Source: an uncultured Eubacteriales bacterium (GTDB lineage Bacteria; Bacillota; Clostridia; Lachnospirales; Bianqueaceae). Taken from it: a stretch of DNA of 63,656 nt. Location of the stretch: the NCBI GenBank assembly GCA_902783575.1, contig CACZRP010000043.1, positions 1-63,656 on the forward strand. Direction: 5' to 3'. The position numbers and the translations under genes were made by a program. How positions within the stretch are numbered: the first letter of the stretch is position 1; each line of letters starts with the position of its first letter. The notes beneath the pieces are model-generated. The model had not been told where the DNA came from and made no database searches. It saw only the letters and a program-made list of their open reading frames with translations. Shown piece after piece: positions 34,996 through 46,166 of this stretch.

Positions 34996-36723
34996 ATGTC
35001 AGTTGAGTTTTGGTTTTTGATAGGAGCCGCATTGGTTTTCTGGATGCAGGCAGGCTTTGCCATGGTGGAGACAGGCTTTACCAGAGCCAAGAACGCCGGC
35101 AATATTATAATGAAGAATCTGATGGATTTCTGTATCGGTACCGTGGTCTTCTCCCTGCTGGGTTACACCCTGATGATGGGAGAGGACACCTTCTTCGGCC
35201 TGATTGGAAAACCAAATTTGAATCTGTTTACGCATTTTAAAGAGTTCATCGAATCCCCTTCCGAGGGCTTTACCGACGCCAGCTATTTCGTTTTCAATCT
35301 GGTGTTCTGCGCCACTACGGCGACCATCGTTTCCGGAGCCATGGCGGAGCGGACGAAATTTTCCGCCTACTGTGTCTACTCGGGCGTGATCTCTCTGCTG
35401 ATCTATCCGATCGAAGCGCACTGGATCTGGGGCGGCGGCTGGCTCAGTCAGATGGGCTTCCATGACTATGCCGGCTCCTGTGCCATCCATATGGTGGGCG
35501 GCATCGCCGCTTTGATTGGCGCGATGTTCCTGGGGCCCCGCATCGGAAAATATGTCCGGGACAAAGAGGGAAAGATCGTCAAGGTCAACGCGATTCCCGG
35601 TCATTCCATCCCGCTCGGCGCGCTGGGTGTGTTTATCCTGTGGCTTGGCTGGTATGGCTTTAACGGTGCTGCGGCTGCGACCCCCAGCGAGCTCTCTTCG
35701 ATTTTCCTGACCACCACCATCGCCCCTGCGGTGGCCACCTGCACCACCATGGTCTACACCTGGGTTAAAAACGGAAAACCGGATGTTTCCATGTGTCTGA
35801 ACGCGTCTCTGGCCGGTCTGGTGGGCATTACCGCCGGATGTGACGCGCTGGATGCCATCGGCGCTTCCCTTGTCGGCATCGTTTCCGGCATTCTGGTAGT
35901 GGTTGTCGTGGAAAAGCTGGATCTGAAATATCATATCGACGATCCGGTGGGTGCGGTTGGCGTTCATTGCGCGAACGGCATCTGGGGTACCATCGCGGTG
36001 GGTCTGCTGGCCAATCCGGACGCACCGGCCGGCCTGAAGGGACTGCTTTATACCGGCAGTTTCACACAGCTGGGAATTCAGCTGCTGGGTTTTGCCGCGG
36101 TGGCAGCCTGGGCGGCGCTTACCATGACGGTATTTTTCTGGATTCTGAAAAAGGCTGACTTTCTCCGGGCTGACCGGGCCGATGAGCTGTCCGGACTTGA
36201 CGCCAGCGAGCACGGACTGCCCAGCGCCTACGCTGATTTTATGCCCGCTGTGGATAAGTACGCCGCCTTCGGAACCGATGGCGTGACGGCTGTGACCGGC
36301 ACCACGCCTCCGGCAGAAGCGATCCAGGTCAAGCGGGAGCCTGCCTTCGCAGCAGCGGCGAACGGGCACAAATTTACCAAGGTGGAGATTGTCTGTAAGG
36401 AAGAGCGGTTCTATGCGCTGAAGGAAGCCATGAGCCTGCTTGGTATTACCGGCATGACCGTATCCCATGTCATGGGTTATGGAATGCAGAAGGGTCATAC
36501 GGAATACTACCGCGGTGTCGCCGTGGAAACGGATCTGAGACCGAAGGTGCAGGTGGATATTGTTGTATCCGCCATCCCTGTAAGGGATGTGATTGAAACC
36601 GCTAAAAAGGTCCTGTATACCGGTCATATCGGCGATGGAAAGATCTTTGTCTACGATGTGGAGAATGTGGTGAAGGTCCGTACCGGAGAAGAGGGGTATG
36701 ACGCCCTTCAGGATGTGGAGTAA
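34996..36723 (+). CDS. Ammonium transporter fused to a PII signal protein
   Basis: A 575-residue fusion. Residues 1-405 are an AmtB-type ammonium channel with eleven membrane segments (MVETGFTRAKNAGNIIMKNLMDF, GGWLSQMGFHDYAGSCAIHMVGG, DDPVGAVGVHCANGIWGT). After a linker of about 50 residues, residues 459-571 are a GlnK/PII domain (KFTKVEIVCKEERFYALKEA, YTGHIGDGKIFVYDVENVVKVRTGE). PII normally blocks Amt via its T-loop. In the T-loop, GHTEYYRGVAVETDLRPKV matches GlnK in length, but the uridylylated Tyr51 position is Val, so control by GlnD-type uridylylation is not possible. ATP/2-oxoglutarate sensing in cis is the likely mode. Confidence 0.93.
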   Translation: MSVEFWFLIGAALVFWMQAGFAMVETGFTRAKNAGNIIMKNLMDFCIGTVVFSLLGYTLMMGEDTFFGLIGKPNLNLFTHFKEFIESPSEGFTDASYFVFNLVFCATTATIVSGAMAERTKFSAYCVYSGVISLLIYPIEAHWIWGGGWLSQMGFHDYAGSCAIHMVGGIAALIGAMFLGPRIGKYVRDKEGKIVKVNAIPGHSIPLGALGVFILWLGWYGFNGAAAATPSELSSIFLTTTIAPAVATCTTMVYTWVKNGKPDVSMCLNASLAGLVGITAGCDALDAIGASLVGIVSGILVVVVVEKLDLKYHIDDPVGAVGVHCANGIWGTIAVGLLANPDAPAGLKGLLYTGSFTQLGIQLLGFAAVAAWAALTMTVFFWILKKADFLRADRADELSGLDASEHGLPSAYADFMPAVDKYAAFGTDGVTAVTGTTPPAEAIQVKREPAFAAAANGHKFTKVEIVCKEERFYALKEAMSLLGITGMTVSHVMGYGMQKGHTEYYRGVAVETDLRPKVQVDIVVSAIPVRDVIETAKKVLYTGHIGDGKIFVYDVENVVKVRTGEEGYDALQDVE

Positions 36724-36735
36724 CAGGGGGATAAA

Positions 36736-39916
<3,181 letters not shown>

Positions 39917-39930
39917 ACTCTTTTTGTCTA

Positions 39931-39959
39931 TTGTCCTTGCTTCCGACATGGATTATAAT
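39931..39959 (+). promoter_or_regulatory. Promoter ahead of fbp remnant and ALDH gene
   Basis: -35 TTGTCC (39931-39936), 17-bp spacer, -10 TATAAT (39954-39959). Confidence 0.6.
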
Positions 39960-40015
39960 GAATTCATCTGATGAATGATCGAAGAAGAATCCGTGCCGGA
40001 AGAAAGGACTTTGCC

Positions 40016-40195
40016 ATGTCATCGTCAAGTGAGCCCATCGGCAGTGACCGATATAAATATTTTCAGCTCCTGAAGGAGCAGTATCCCACCGAGGAGGCGC
40101 TGTGCTCCGAGATCGGCCGCATCAGCGCCCGGAGCAGGCTAATGACGAGTACCGGCGGTCAGAAAAAACATGCATATAGGGAGGATGAAAAATGA
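40016..40195 (+). pseudogene. Apparent N-terminal remnant of class III fructose-1,6-bisphosphatase
   Basis: A 59-codon open frame. Its first part, SDRYKYFQLLKEQYPTEEAL and then CSEI, closely resembles the N-terminus of the Firmicutes class III fructose-1,6-bisphosphatase (about 640-670 residues). The similarity stops after about 35 residues, and the tail ISARSRLMTSTGG and following residues are not family-like. All catalytic parts are missing. A good ribosome site (GAAAGGA) and promoter remain, and the stop overlaps the ALDH start (ATGA). It seems a deletion removed most of fbp and placed its control region in front of the ALDH gene. The frame may now only serve translational coupling. Confidence 0.5.
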
Positions 40196-41610
40196 AATCC
40201 TGGAATAAAGAAACCATTCACAGCCGGGTTGAGTCCCAGAGAAAGCTGTTTTTAACCGGGAAAACCCTGGATGTCAATTTCCGTATCCGGCAGCTGAAAA
40301 AGCTGAGAAATACCGTGGCCCATTATGAAAAGGAGCTGGAGGCGGCTCTGATGGAGGACCTGGGACGCAGCGAAGCCGAGGCCTATTTCTGCGATATCGG
40401 CACGGTGATTCTGGAGATCAATGAGATCATCAAAGGGCTGAAAAAGTGGGCCCGGCCGGAAAATCATTTTTCCGGTTTTCACTGCTTTCCCAGTCTGCTG
40501 ACAAAGGTGTATAAGATGCCCTACGGCGTCACGCTGATTATCAGTCCCTTTAACTTTCCCATTCTGCTGAGCTTCGGCGTGCTGGCCGCCAGCATTGCCG
40601 GCGGCAATACCGCCATCATTAAAACCAGCTCCAAGTCCAAAGCCTGCACCTCCCTGATGCAGCGGATGATGGCGGATACCTTCCCGCCGGAATATGTGAC
40701 TGTCATTGACGGCGGCCACGATGTGGCGGATCTTTGTCTGGAGGAGCGCTTTGACAAGATTTTCTATACCGGATCCCCCAAGGTGGCCAGGCATGTGATG
40801 GCCAAGGCCGCCGAGCATCTCACCCCCGTGGCACTGGAGCTGGGAGGAGAGACGGGCAACTGGTGCATTGTGCGGGCGGACGCGGATCTGAAGGACGCGG
40901 CTCGGAAAATTGCCTTCTTCAAGATCCTGAACAGCGGTCAGATCTGCATAAACATCAACCAGGTGGCCGTGGCGGAAGAGGTGGCGGAGCCCTTCCTGGA
41001 GGAGCTGAAGAAGGCCTTCGAAAAACAGATCGGCGACGCTTTGACAAACCCCGAATATCCGAAGCTGATCAGCGCCTCGGCTTACGAAAAATGCGCTGCC
41101 GATGCAGCGCGTTATCAGGACCGGATTGTCTATGGCGGGCGGGGAGATGCCTCCCTGCGGAAATTTGAGCCCACGGTGCTTTATCCGGTATCAAGGGAAG
41201 AGGAGATCGTGCAGCGGGAGCTCTTCAGCCCCCTGCTTCCGGTGGTTCCCTTTAAGGATCATCAGGTGGATGAGCTCCTCTCGCTGATTGCCTCCCGGGA
41301 ACACGGCCTGGCCCTGTACCTCTTCACCAAAGATATCCGCTGGGCGAAAAAGGTCATGAGCTCCCAGCAGTATGGCGGGGGATGCGTCAATGAGGTATGC
41401 CTCCAGCTGATGGTGAAGGGCGCGCCCTTCGGCGGCACCGGCCATTCCGGCATGGGCGCCTATCACGGCGAGTGGGGCTTCAGGGAGTTCACCCATCCCT
41501 CCACGGTGCTGTTCGGTTCCAACCATTTTAACCTGCCCCTGCGGGAGCACCCCTACAGCGGCAAAGCCGCCGCCTGGAAAATGCCCCTGCTGAAACTTTT
41601 CGAGCGATAA
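40192..41610 (+). CDS. NAD(P)-dependent aldehyde dehydrogenase
   Basis: 472-residue aldehyde dehydrogenase of the YwdH/fatty-aldehyde class 3-like group. Motifs: GVTLIISPFNFPILLSFG (cofactor strand), FYTGSPKVARHVM, VALELGGETGNW with catalytic Glu, and FKILNSGQICININQ with catalytic Cys, then FGGTGHSGMGAYHGEWGF near the C-terminus. The usual GNNP-like and KPSE segments are altered to GGNTAIIKTSSKSKACT, so cofactor preference may differ. It is translationally coupled to the short frame upstream. Confidence 0.92.
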   Translation: MKSWNKETIHSRVESQRKLFLTGKTLDVNFRIRQLKKLRNTVAHYEKELEAALMEDLGRSEAEAYFCDIGTVILEINEIIKGLKKWARPENHFSGFHCFPSLLTKVYKMPYGVTLIISPFNFPILLSFGVLAASIAGGNTAIIKTSSKSKACTSLMQRMMADTFPPEYVTVIDGGHDVADLCLEERFDKIFYTGSPKVARHVMAKAAEHLTPVALELGGETGNWCIVRADADLKDAARKIAFFKILNSGQICININQVAVAEEVAEPFLEELKKAFEKQIGDALTNPEYPKLISASAYEKCAADAARYQDRIVYGGRGDASLRKFEPTVLYPVSREEEIVQRELFSPLLPVVPFKDHQVDELLSLIASREHGLALYLFTKDIRWAKKVMSSQQYGGGCVNEVCLQLMVKGAPFGGTGHSGMGAYHGEWGFREFTHPSTVLFGSNHFNLPLREHPYSGKAAAWKMPLLKLFER

Positions 41611-41656
41611 ACAGGAAAGGAGCTGCAGCTCACATTTGCTGCAGCTCCTGTCTTTC
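41611..41656. terminator. Shared terminator between ALDH and M32 genes
   Basis: GGAGCTGCAGC pairs with GCTGCAGCTCC around TCACATTT, and outer ACAGG pairs with CTGT. The plus strand continues TCTTTCTAT. It lies between convergent genes. Confidence 0.75.
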
Positions 41657-43128
41657 TATCTCTTTTCAAGATGAGCTAAATAATATTCCGGATTAAAGGG
41701 TTCTCCGGTGGCCTTTTGCAGAACCTCTTCGGCAAGATACAGTCCTCCGTAGCGGTGAACATGATCCTTGAGCCAGGCCATGATCTGCGGGAACTGATGG
41801 GCCTTCAACAGTGAAGGCACATCCAGATCCCGGCTGAGGACGGCATAGAACTGGGCTGCCATGGCGCTGCCCAGAGCATAGGTGGGGAAGTAACCGAAGT
41901 AAGCGTAAGGCCAGTGAAGATCCTGCAGAATGCCGTGGGTGGGCAGGTCCGGAGTAAGTCCCAGCACCGCTTTGTACTGTTCATTCCAGACTTCTTCCAG
42001 ATCCTTCGCCTTCAGATCGCCGCTCAGGAACTGCTTTTCCATGTCATAACGGATCATGATGTGCAGCGGATAGGTGACCTCGTCTGCCTCGGTGCGCACC
42101 AGGGAAGGATGCACCGCGCCTGCAGCCCGGGCAAACTGTTCAGCAGTGATGCCTTCCAGCTGATCCGGGAAGACTTCCTTCAGCCACGGCAGCACGATCT
42201 CCCAGAAAGCCAGGGATCGCCCGATGTGATTCTCCACCAGACGGGACTGGGATTCATGGAGGCCGGCGCTGATGGAGTGGGCAATGATTGACCCATCATA
42301 GGCCGGATCCACCTGGTGGCCAAACCAGGCATGGCCGGACTCGTGGGTAGTGGACAAAATGGCCTGGGAAATATCGTTTTCCCGGTATTTAGTGGAAAAA
42401 CGCACATCCCCCTGGCAGACACAGGTGGTCAGGGGATGGGCCGATTCGGAAAGCTGGCCCCAGTCGGAGGTGTAGCCCAGCAGCTCGCAGACCTTTGGCA
42501 TCACCAGGCGCTGTTTTTCCGCCGGATAGAATTCATGAAGAAAACTCTCGTCGGGAGCCGGCGATTTCTGAATCTTCTGCAGCAGCGGAATCAGCCGGTC
42601 CCGCACCGCGTCAAAGAATGCATCATACTGACGGCTGGTCCAGCCGGGCTGATGCTGATCCAGCATCCGGTCGTAGAGGGGCAGAGGTGAATCCCAGTGG
42701 GAAACCACCTCCCGCCAGGCATCAATCAGGTTTTGCAGGGCCGGCACCAGAATCTGATAATTCTCCTGGGCCCTGGCCTCATGCCAGATGCGGGAAGAGG
42801 CCCCCTTGGCCTTTTCAAAAGCTACATAGGCTTCAATGGGCACCGAGCGCTCCCGGCGAAGGCGCTTCAGATACAGCCTCACTTCGGCATCCATGGTCTC
42901 GTCGTCGGTGCCGGTTCCTTCCAGCTCCTGCAGGATATCGAACATTTTCTCATCCTGGAGGAGTTTTCTGTATTCAGCAGTCAAAATCGCCCGCTTTTCT
43001 GTACGGTAGGCCGCGCCGGCCTTCGGCGCCGTATCCTGATCCAGCCCAATCATAGTGAGACCCAGCTGAAAGGCGCTGAGCCGGTCCGTCCATTCTCTGA
43101 AGGCCAGGATGTTATTCTCTGTTCCCAT
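41656..43128 (-). CDS. M32-family metallocarboxypeptidase
   Basis: A 490-residue zinc (or cobalt) carboxypeptidase, cytoplasmic, close to the 500 residues usual for Bacillus/Thermus M32 enzymes. The HExxH motif is TTHESGHAWFGHQ (His262, Glu263, His266), followed by SAGLHESQSRLVENHIGRS, which supplies the third ligand Glu, and by TYPLHIMIRYDMEKQFLSG and HWPYAYFGYFPTYALGSAMAAQ. GAGG lies 9 bases before the ATG. A promoter is at 43160-43189. Confidence 0.95.
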   Translation of the reverse strand: MGTENNILAFREWTDRLSAFQLGLTMIGLDQDTAPKAGAAYRTEKRAILTAEYRKLLQDEKMFDILQELEGTGTDDETMDAEVRLYLKRLRRERSVPIEAYVAFEKAKGASSRIWHEARAQENYQILVPALQNLIDAWREVVSHWDSPLPLYDRMLDQHQPGWTSRQYDAFFDAVRDRLIPLLQKIQKSPAPDESFLHEFYPAEKQRLVMPKVCELLGYTSDWGQLSESAHPLTTCVCQGDVRFSTKYRENDISQAILSTTHESGHAWFGHQVDPAYDGSIIAHSISAGLHESQSRLVENHIGRSLAFWEIVLPWLKEVFPDQLEGITAEQFARAAGAVHPSLVRTEADEVTYPLHIMIRYDMEKQFLSGDLKAKDLEEVWNEQYKAVLGLTPDLPTHGILQDLHWPYAYFGYFPTYALGSAMAAQFYAVLSRDLDVPSLLKAHQFPQIMAWLKDHVHRYGGLYLAEEVLQKATGEPFNPEYYLAHLEKR

Positions 43129-43159
43129 TGATCAATACCTCGTTTTCAGACTTTCGTCT

Positions 43160-43189
43160 ATCATATCATAGCCTTCGGATGGCCGTCAA
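43160..43189 (-). promoter_or_regulatory. Promoter for M32 carboxypeptidase
   Basis: Minus strand -35 TTGACG (43189-43184), 18-bp spacer, -10 TATGAT (43165-43160). Confidence 0.6.
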
Positions 43190-43259
43190 CGAGACAAAGC
43201 AGGAGCGTCTCCTGTTTAGCGACTCCACCAACAGGCGAGAGGACGAGCATCCTGCGTTA

Positions 43260-43288
43260 TTGTACTTTCAGAATCGATGCGGTATCAT
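43260..43288 (+). promoter_or_regulatory. Promoter for XRE-TPR regulator
   Basis: -35 TTGTAC (43260-43265), 17-bp spacer, -10 TATCAT (43283-43288). Confidence 0.5.
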
Positions 43289-43330
43289 GAAGTCACAAAA
43301 AGAAAAACAACACTCTTAGAGGAGGAAATA

Positions 43331-44374
43331 ATGATGGAACTGGGAAAGAAAATCAAACAGCTTCGCTTTAAAGCCGGACTGACGCAGGAGCAGCTGGCGG
43401 AAAAACTCGGAATCGGGGCACAATCCGTGTCCAAATGGGAAAACGCGGTTGCCATGCCGGACATTACAGCGCTTCCTCTTTTGGCCGAGATTTTTGGCGT
43501 ATCCATTGACGATCTCTTTGACCTGACGACGGAGCAGCGGCTGAACCGCATTGAAAACCGGATGGATGCGGAGGAGGAACTGCCGGAAGATATTTTCCGG
43601 GAATACGAAGACTTCCTGAAGGCTGAACTGAATGATGAGAAGAATCAGAAGCGGGCAACAGAGCTGATTGCTTATCTCTACTGGCACCGCATGAACGCGG
43701 CTGCTCAGAAAGCAACCCGTTACGCAAAGGAAGCCATCCGACTTGCACCGAACGAGAAGGGCAGCCAATGGATCCTGAACAAAACTGACAACCATGCCAT
43801 CTGGGATTGGAATCTGGCAAATCACGCCAGGGCAGTCGATTTCTACCGGGAGCTGGCGGAGGCTCATCCCGAAGACGCATTGCCTTACATGTATCTGCTG
43901 GACAACCTGATTGCGGACCACAGAGTCGATGAAGCAGAGCATTGGCTGGACCGCTTCTGTGCGTTGGAAAAAGCGAACCCTGTCATGAAGCAGGTCTATC
44001 GTGCCCACATTGCCCTTGCCCGTTTTGACGAGCGTGCCGCCGATCAGATCATGGAGAAACTGATGGCAGAGCAGCCGGACAATGAAGCTGTTCTCTTTGA
44101 AACCGCACAATACTATGCAGCCAAGGCTGACTATCAAAAAGCCATTCATATTTATGAAAAAGCCTTTGCTGAGGACACCAGCCGTCCCCGATTCACGGAT
44201 GCCCTGATGGCTATCGCGGAAATCTATGAGATTATGGGAGACTATGCCAACGCGGCGAAGACCAATGACAGGATCATCGACCTGCTGGAGAACGAGTGGG
44301 GGCTGACTGAAGAAACAGACTCAGCCGTCACTGCAGCAAAGAAGGAAAAGGAAAGACTCCTTGCCATGGCTTAA
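43331..44374 (+). CDS. XRE-type HTH protein with C-terminal TPR-like repeats
   Basis: A 347-residue regulator. The HTH is at residues 3-60 (GKKIKQLRFKAGLTQEQLAEKLGIGAQSVSKWE, MPDITALPLLAEIF). Residues about 95-345 are helical repeats in the TPR manner (AVDFYRELAEAHPEDALPYM, AVLFETAQYYAAKADYQKAI). This build is like Rgg/PlcR-type peptide sensors, but no peptide gene was identified. AGGAGG precedes tandem ATG codons at 43331 and 43334, both plausible starts. No obvious target operon adjoins it, though the TGTACA array lies directly downstream. Confidence 0.88.
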   Translation: MMELGKKIKQLRFKAGLTQEQLAEKLGIGAQSVSKWENAVAMPDITALPLLAEIFGVSIDDLFDLTTEQRLNRIENRMDAEEELPEDIFREYEDFLKAELNDEKNQKRATELIAYLYWHRMNAAAQKATRYAKEAIRLAPNEKGSQWILNKTDNHAIWDWNLANHARAVDFYRELAEAHPEDALPYMYLLDNLIADHRVDEAEHWLDRFCALEKANPVMKQVYRAHIALARFDERAADQIMEKLMAEQPDNEAVLFETAQYYAAKADYQKAIHIYEKAFAEDTSRPRFTDALMAIAEIYEIMGDYANAAKTNDRIIDLLENEWGLTEETDSAVTAAKKEKERLLAMA

Positions 44375-44453
44375 TGAGGCGAGGATCCTTTGTCTGGCCT
44401 GATCTATTCAAGCCAAACTCTGGCTTTGCTGATATCAGCCCCTAAAAGAAAAA

Positions 44454-44694
44454 TGTACACAAATTTCCGAATTTCAAAAGCAAATGTGTACACGACATTC
44501 TTTCGGGGCTTCTTTTTGTACACAAAGTCATGCTTCCGGGAACATAGTTGTGTCTACTTTTCATCATCAGGACGCTCGTCAGCTTGATATTTGTACACAA
44601 ACTACATCTGACAGCCATCAATTGTGTACAATCGGAGGAAGAGAATCTATGCCGTGTACACAAACCAGCCAGATAATCAGCCTTTTGTGTACAC
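44454..44694. repeat. Array of in-frame TGTACA palindromes
   Basis: TGTACA occurs at 44454, 44487, 44517, 44592, 44625, 44655 and 44688, with a decayed copy TCTACT at 44553. All successive spacings (33, 30, 36, 39, 33, 30, 33) are multiples of three. Most copies extend to TTTGTACACAAA or GTGTACAC. Because TGTACA is its own reverse complement, both strands carry an open frame with Cys-Thr every 10-13 residues (plus strand 44484-44711, minus strand 44663-44442). No ribosome site clearly precedes the plus frame ATG at 44484, and neither product is recognised. It may be a protein-binding array (spacing near three helical turns) or a peculiar peptide gene. Confidence 0.7.
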
Positions 44695-44764
44695 TGGGGT
44701 GCAAACGCTGATTTGGGGGCCTGGCTTCTATTTCCGAAGGTCTGGCCACATTGATCAAATCAGA

Positions 44765-44793
44765 TTGCGCAGATGGATTTCTTGTGATAAGAT
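44765..44793 (+). promoter_or_regulatory. Promoter for GNAT gene
   Basis: -35 TTGCGC (44765-44770), 17-bp spacer, -10 TAAGAT (44788-44793), ending 35 bp before the start codon. Confidence 0.5.
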
Positions 44794-44828
44794 ACAGAGC
44801 ACATAGAACCTTTGTAGCGAGGACATAT

Positions 44829-45383
44829 ATGCAGCTGACAATCAGATCCATAGACCGAAGCAGCCCTGTTCTGCCTGAGCTGCTGCGGCTGTACCGGGCA
44901 GCCTTTCCTCTGATTGAACGGGTCGATTTTAATATCTACCTGAACGATGAGACCGGTACGCTGGATATTCTTGGATTCTTTCACGAGGAAGCATTCTGCG
45001 GCTTTGCCGCGCTGATGACCTACGGCGACCTTTCTCAGATCCTGTACTTTGCCATTGAAGAAAAGCTGCGGGGGCAGGGCTATGGATCCGCTGCCCTGGG
45101 GGCCATGCGGGAATACTATGGAACAGGCCGCATCATGGCAGATCTGGAGGATCCGCTGACCCGGGATCCGGGAGGCCCGGTAAGAGCTGAAAGGGAGCGA
45201 AGAATCCGATTTTATCAGAGGAACGGCTATCAACTTACCGATGTCCGTTTTGAATGGGAAAATGAGAACTATGTTATGATGGTCAGCGGCGGAACATTAA
45301 CCATGAAAGAATATGAGGCTTTCTGGAAACAGGCCGAGGCTGACCGCGGCGAGGGATATGAAAAGATGGAAAGCGAGAAATAA
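44829..45383 (+). CDS. GNAT-family N-acetyltransferase
   Basis: A 184-residue acetyltransferase. The acetyl-CoA-binding motif A is ILYFAIEEKLRGQGYGSAALG. The fold continues with motif B-like RRIRFYQRNGYQLTDVRFEWENENYVMM. The substrate is not known. GAGG is six bases upstream of the ATG at 44829. It is separated by 3 bases from the epimerase-like gene, so the two form an operon. Confidence 0.88.
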   Translation: MQLTIRSIDRSSPVLPELLRLYRAAFPLIERVDFNIYLNDETGTLDILGFFHEEAFCGFAALMTYGDLSQILYFAIEEKLRGQGYGSAALGAMREYYGTGRIMADLEDPLTRDPGGPVRAERERRIRFYQRNGYQLTDVRFEWENENYVMMVSGGTLTMKEYEAFWKQAEADRGEGYEKMESEK

Positions 45384-45386
45384 GAA

Positions 45387-46130
45387 ATGAAATTCGGAAT
45401 CTGCACCAGTATTGACAATCTTGAAACCGCCGCCAAACTGGGCTTTGACTATGCTGAGCTGGCCGTGACAGCTGTTCACGGCATGACTGAAGAACAGATG
45501 ATAGTTCTGGAAAACAGCCCGATTCCCCTGGAGAGTTTCAATGTCCTGTTCCCGGGTGATTTTCAGCTGATTACCGGAGAGGATGAGCCCATTCAGCAAT
45601 ATCTCGACGAAGCTTTCTCCAGAATCCGCCGCATCGGCGGAAGGCTGGTGGTGTTCGGAAGCGGCGGCGCCCGCCGGATCCCGGAGGGTGTCACCTACAG
45701 GGAAGCTTTCCGGCGTCTGATGCATGTTGCCAGAATGATTGGAGATGCGGCGAAGGCCTATGGTCTGGAAGTGGCCATCGAGCCCCTGCGGTACGGCGAG
45801 ACCAACGTCATCAATACCATGTCCGAGGGTGCTGCTCTCGCTGCCGCGGCGGATCACGAGAATGTGGGCCTGCTGGCGGACTCGTACCATGTCTGGTCCA
45901 ACAAGGAGCCGGTTACCCGGATCGAGGTTATTAAAGACTTTAAGCATATTCACATATGTTCCTCGGACCGTAAGACGCTCCGGGAGGAGGAACTGCCTCT
46001 GTACCGCGAATTCATCGGTGAACTAAAAAAAGCCGGTTATTCCGGCCGGATCAGCGTTGAATGCGGCTTCAATGATTTTGAAAAGGAAGCCGCTCAGGCG
46101 CTCGGGATTCTCCATCAACTGGACGAGTAA
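45387..46130 (+). CDS. Sugar phosphate isomerase/epimerase-like TIM-barrel protein
   Basis: A 247-residue xylose-isomerase-like (AP endonuclease 2 superfamily) protein. It begins KFGICTSIDNLETAAKLGFDY and has the barrel strands LESFNVLFPGDF, RLVVFGSGGARRIPEG, LEVAIEPLRYGETNVINT with metal-binding Glu, GLLADSYHVW, HIHICSSDR and GRISVECGFN. The exact isomerase or epimerase activity is not known. It starts 3 bases after the acetyltransferase. Confidence 0.87.
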   Translation: MKFGICTSIDNLETAAKLGFDYAELAVTAVHGMTEEQMIVLENSPIPLESFNVLFPGDFQLITGEDEPIQQYLDEAFSRIRRIGGRLVVFGSGGARRIPEGVTYREAFRRLMHVARMIGDAAKAYGLEVAIEPLRYGETNVINTMSEGAALAAAADHENVGLLADSYHVWSNKEPVTRIEVIKDFKHIHICSSDRKTLREEELPLYREFIGELKKAGYSGRISVECGFNDFEKEAAQALGILHQLDE

Positions 46131-46135
46131 ACAAG

Positions 46136-46166
46136 AAAGACCGGGACTCAGATTCCCGGTCTTTTC
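46136..46166 (+). terminator. Terminator of GNAT-epimerase operon
   Basis: AAAGACCGGGA (46136-46146) pairs with TCCCGGTCTTT (46154-46164), followed by TCTTT. It overlaps the 3' end of the convergent SPFH gene. Confidence 0.8.

Noticed and set aside
39971-40015. N-terminal extension of the fbp remnant from the ATG at 39971
   Set aside because: The 15 extra residues are not family-like, and GAAAGGA stands at the right distance from the ATG at 40016.
44454-44694. CRISPR array
   Set aside because: The repeated core is only 6-12 bp, spacings vary from 30 to 39 bp and no cas genes are near.
44442-44711. Small Cys-Thr-rich reading frames on both strands over the TGTACA array
   Set aside because: Not called as genes because no good ribosome site precedes either, and a palindromic motif with in-frame spacing automatically gives such frames on both strands. 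Kept as a repeat and a finding.
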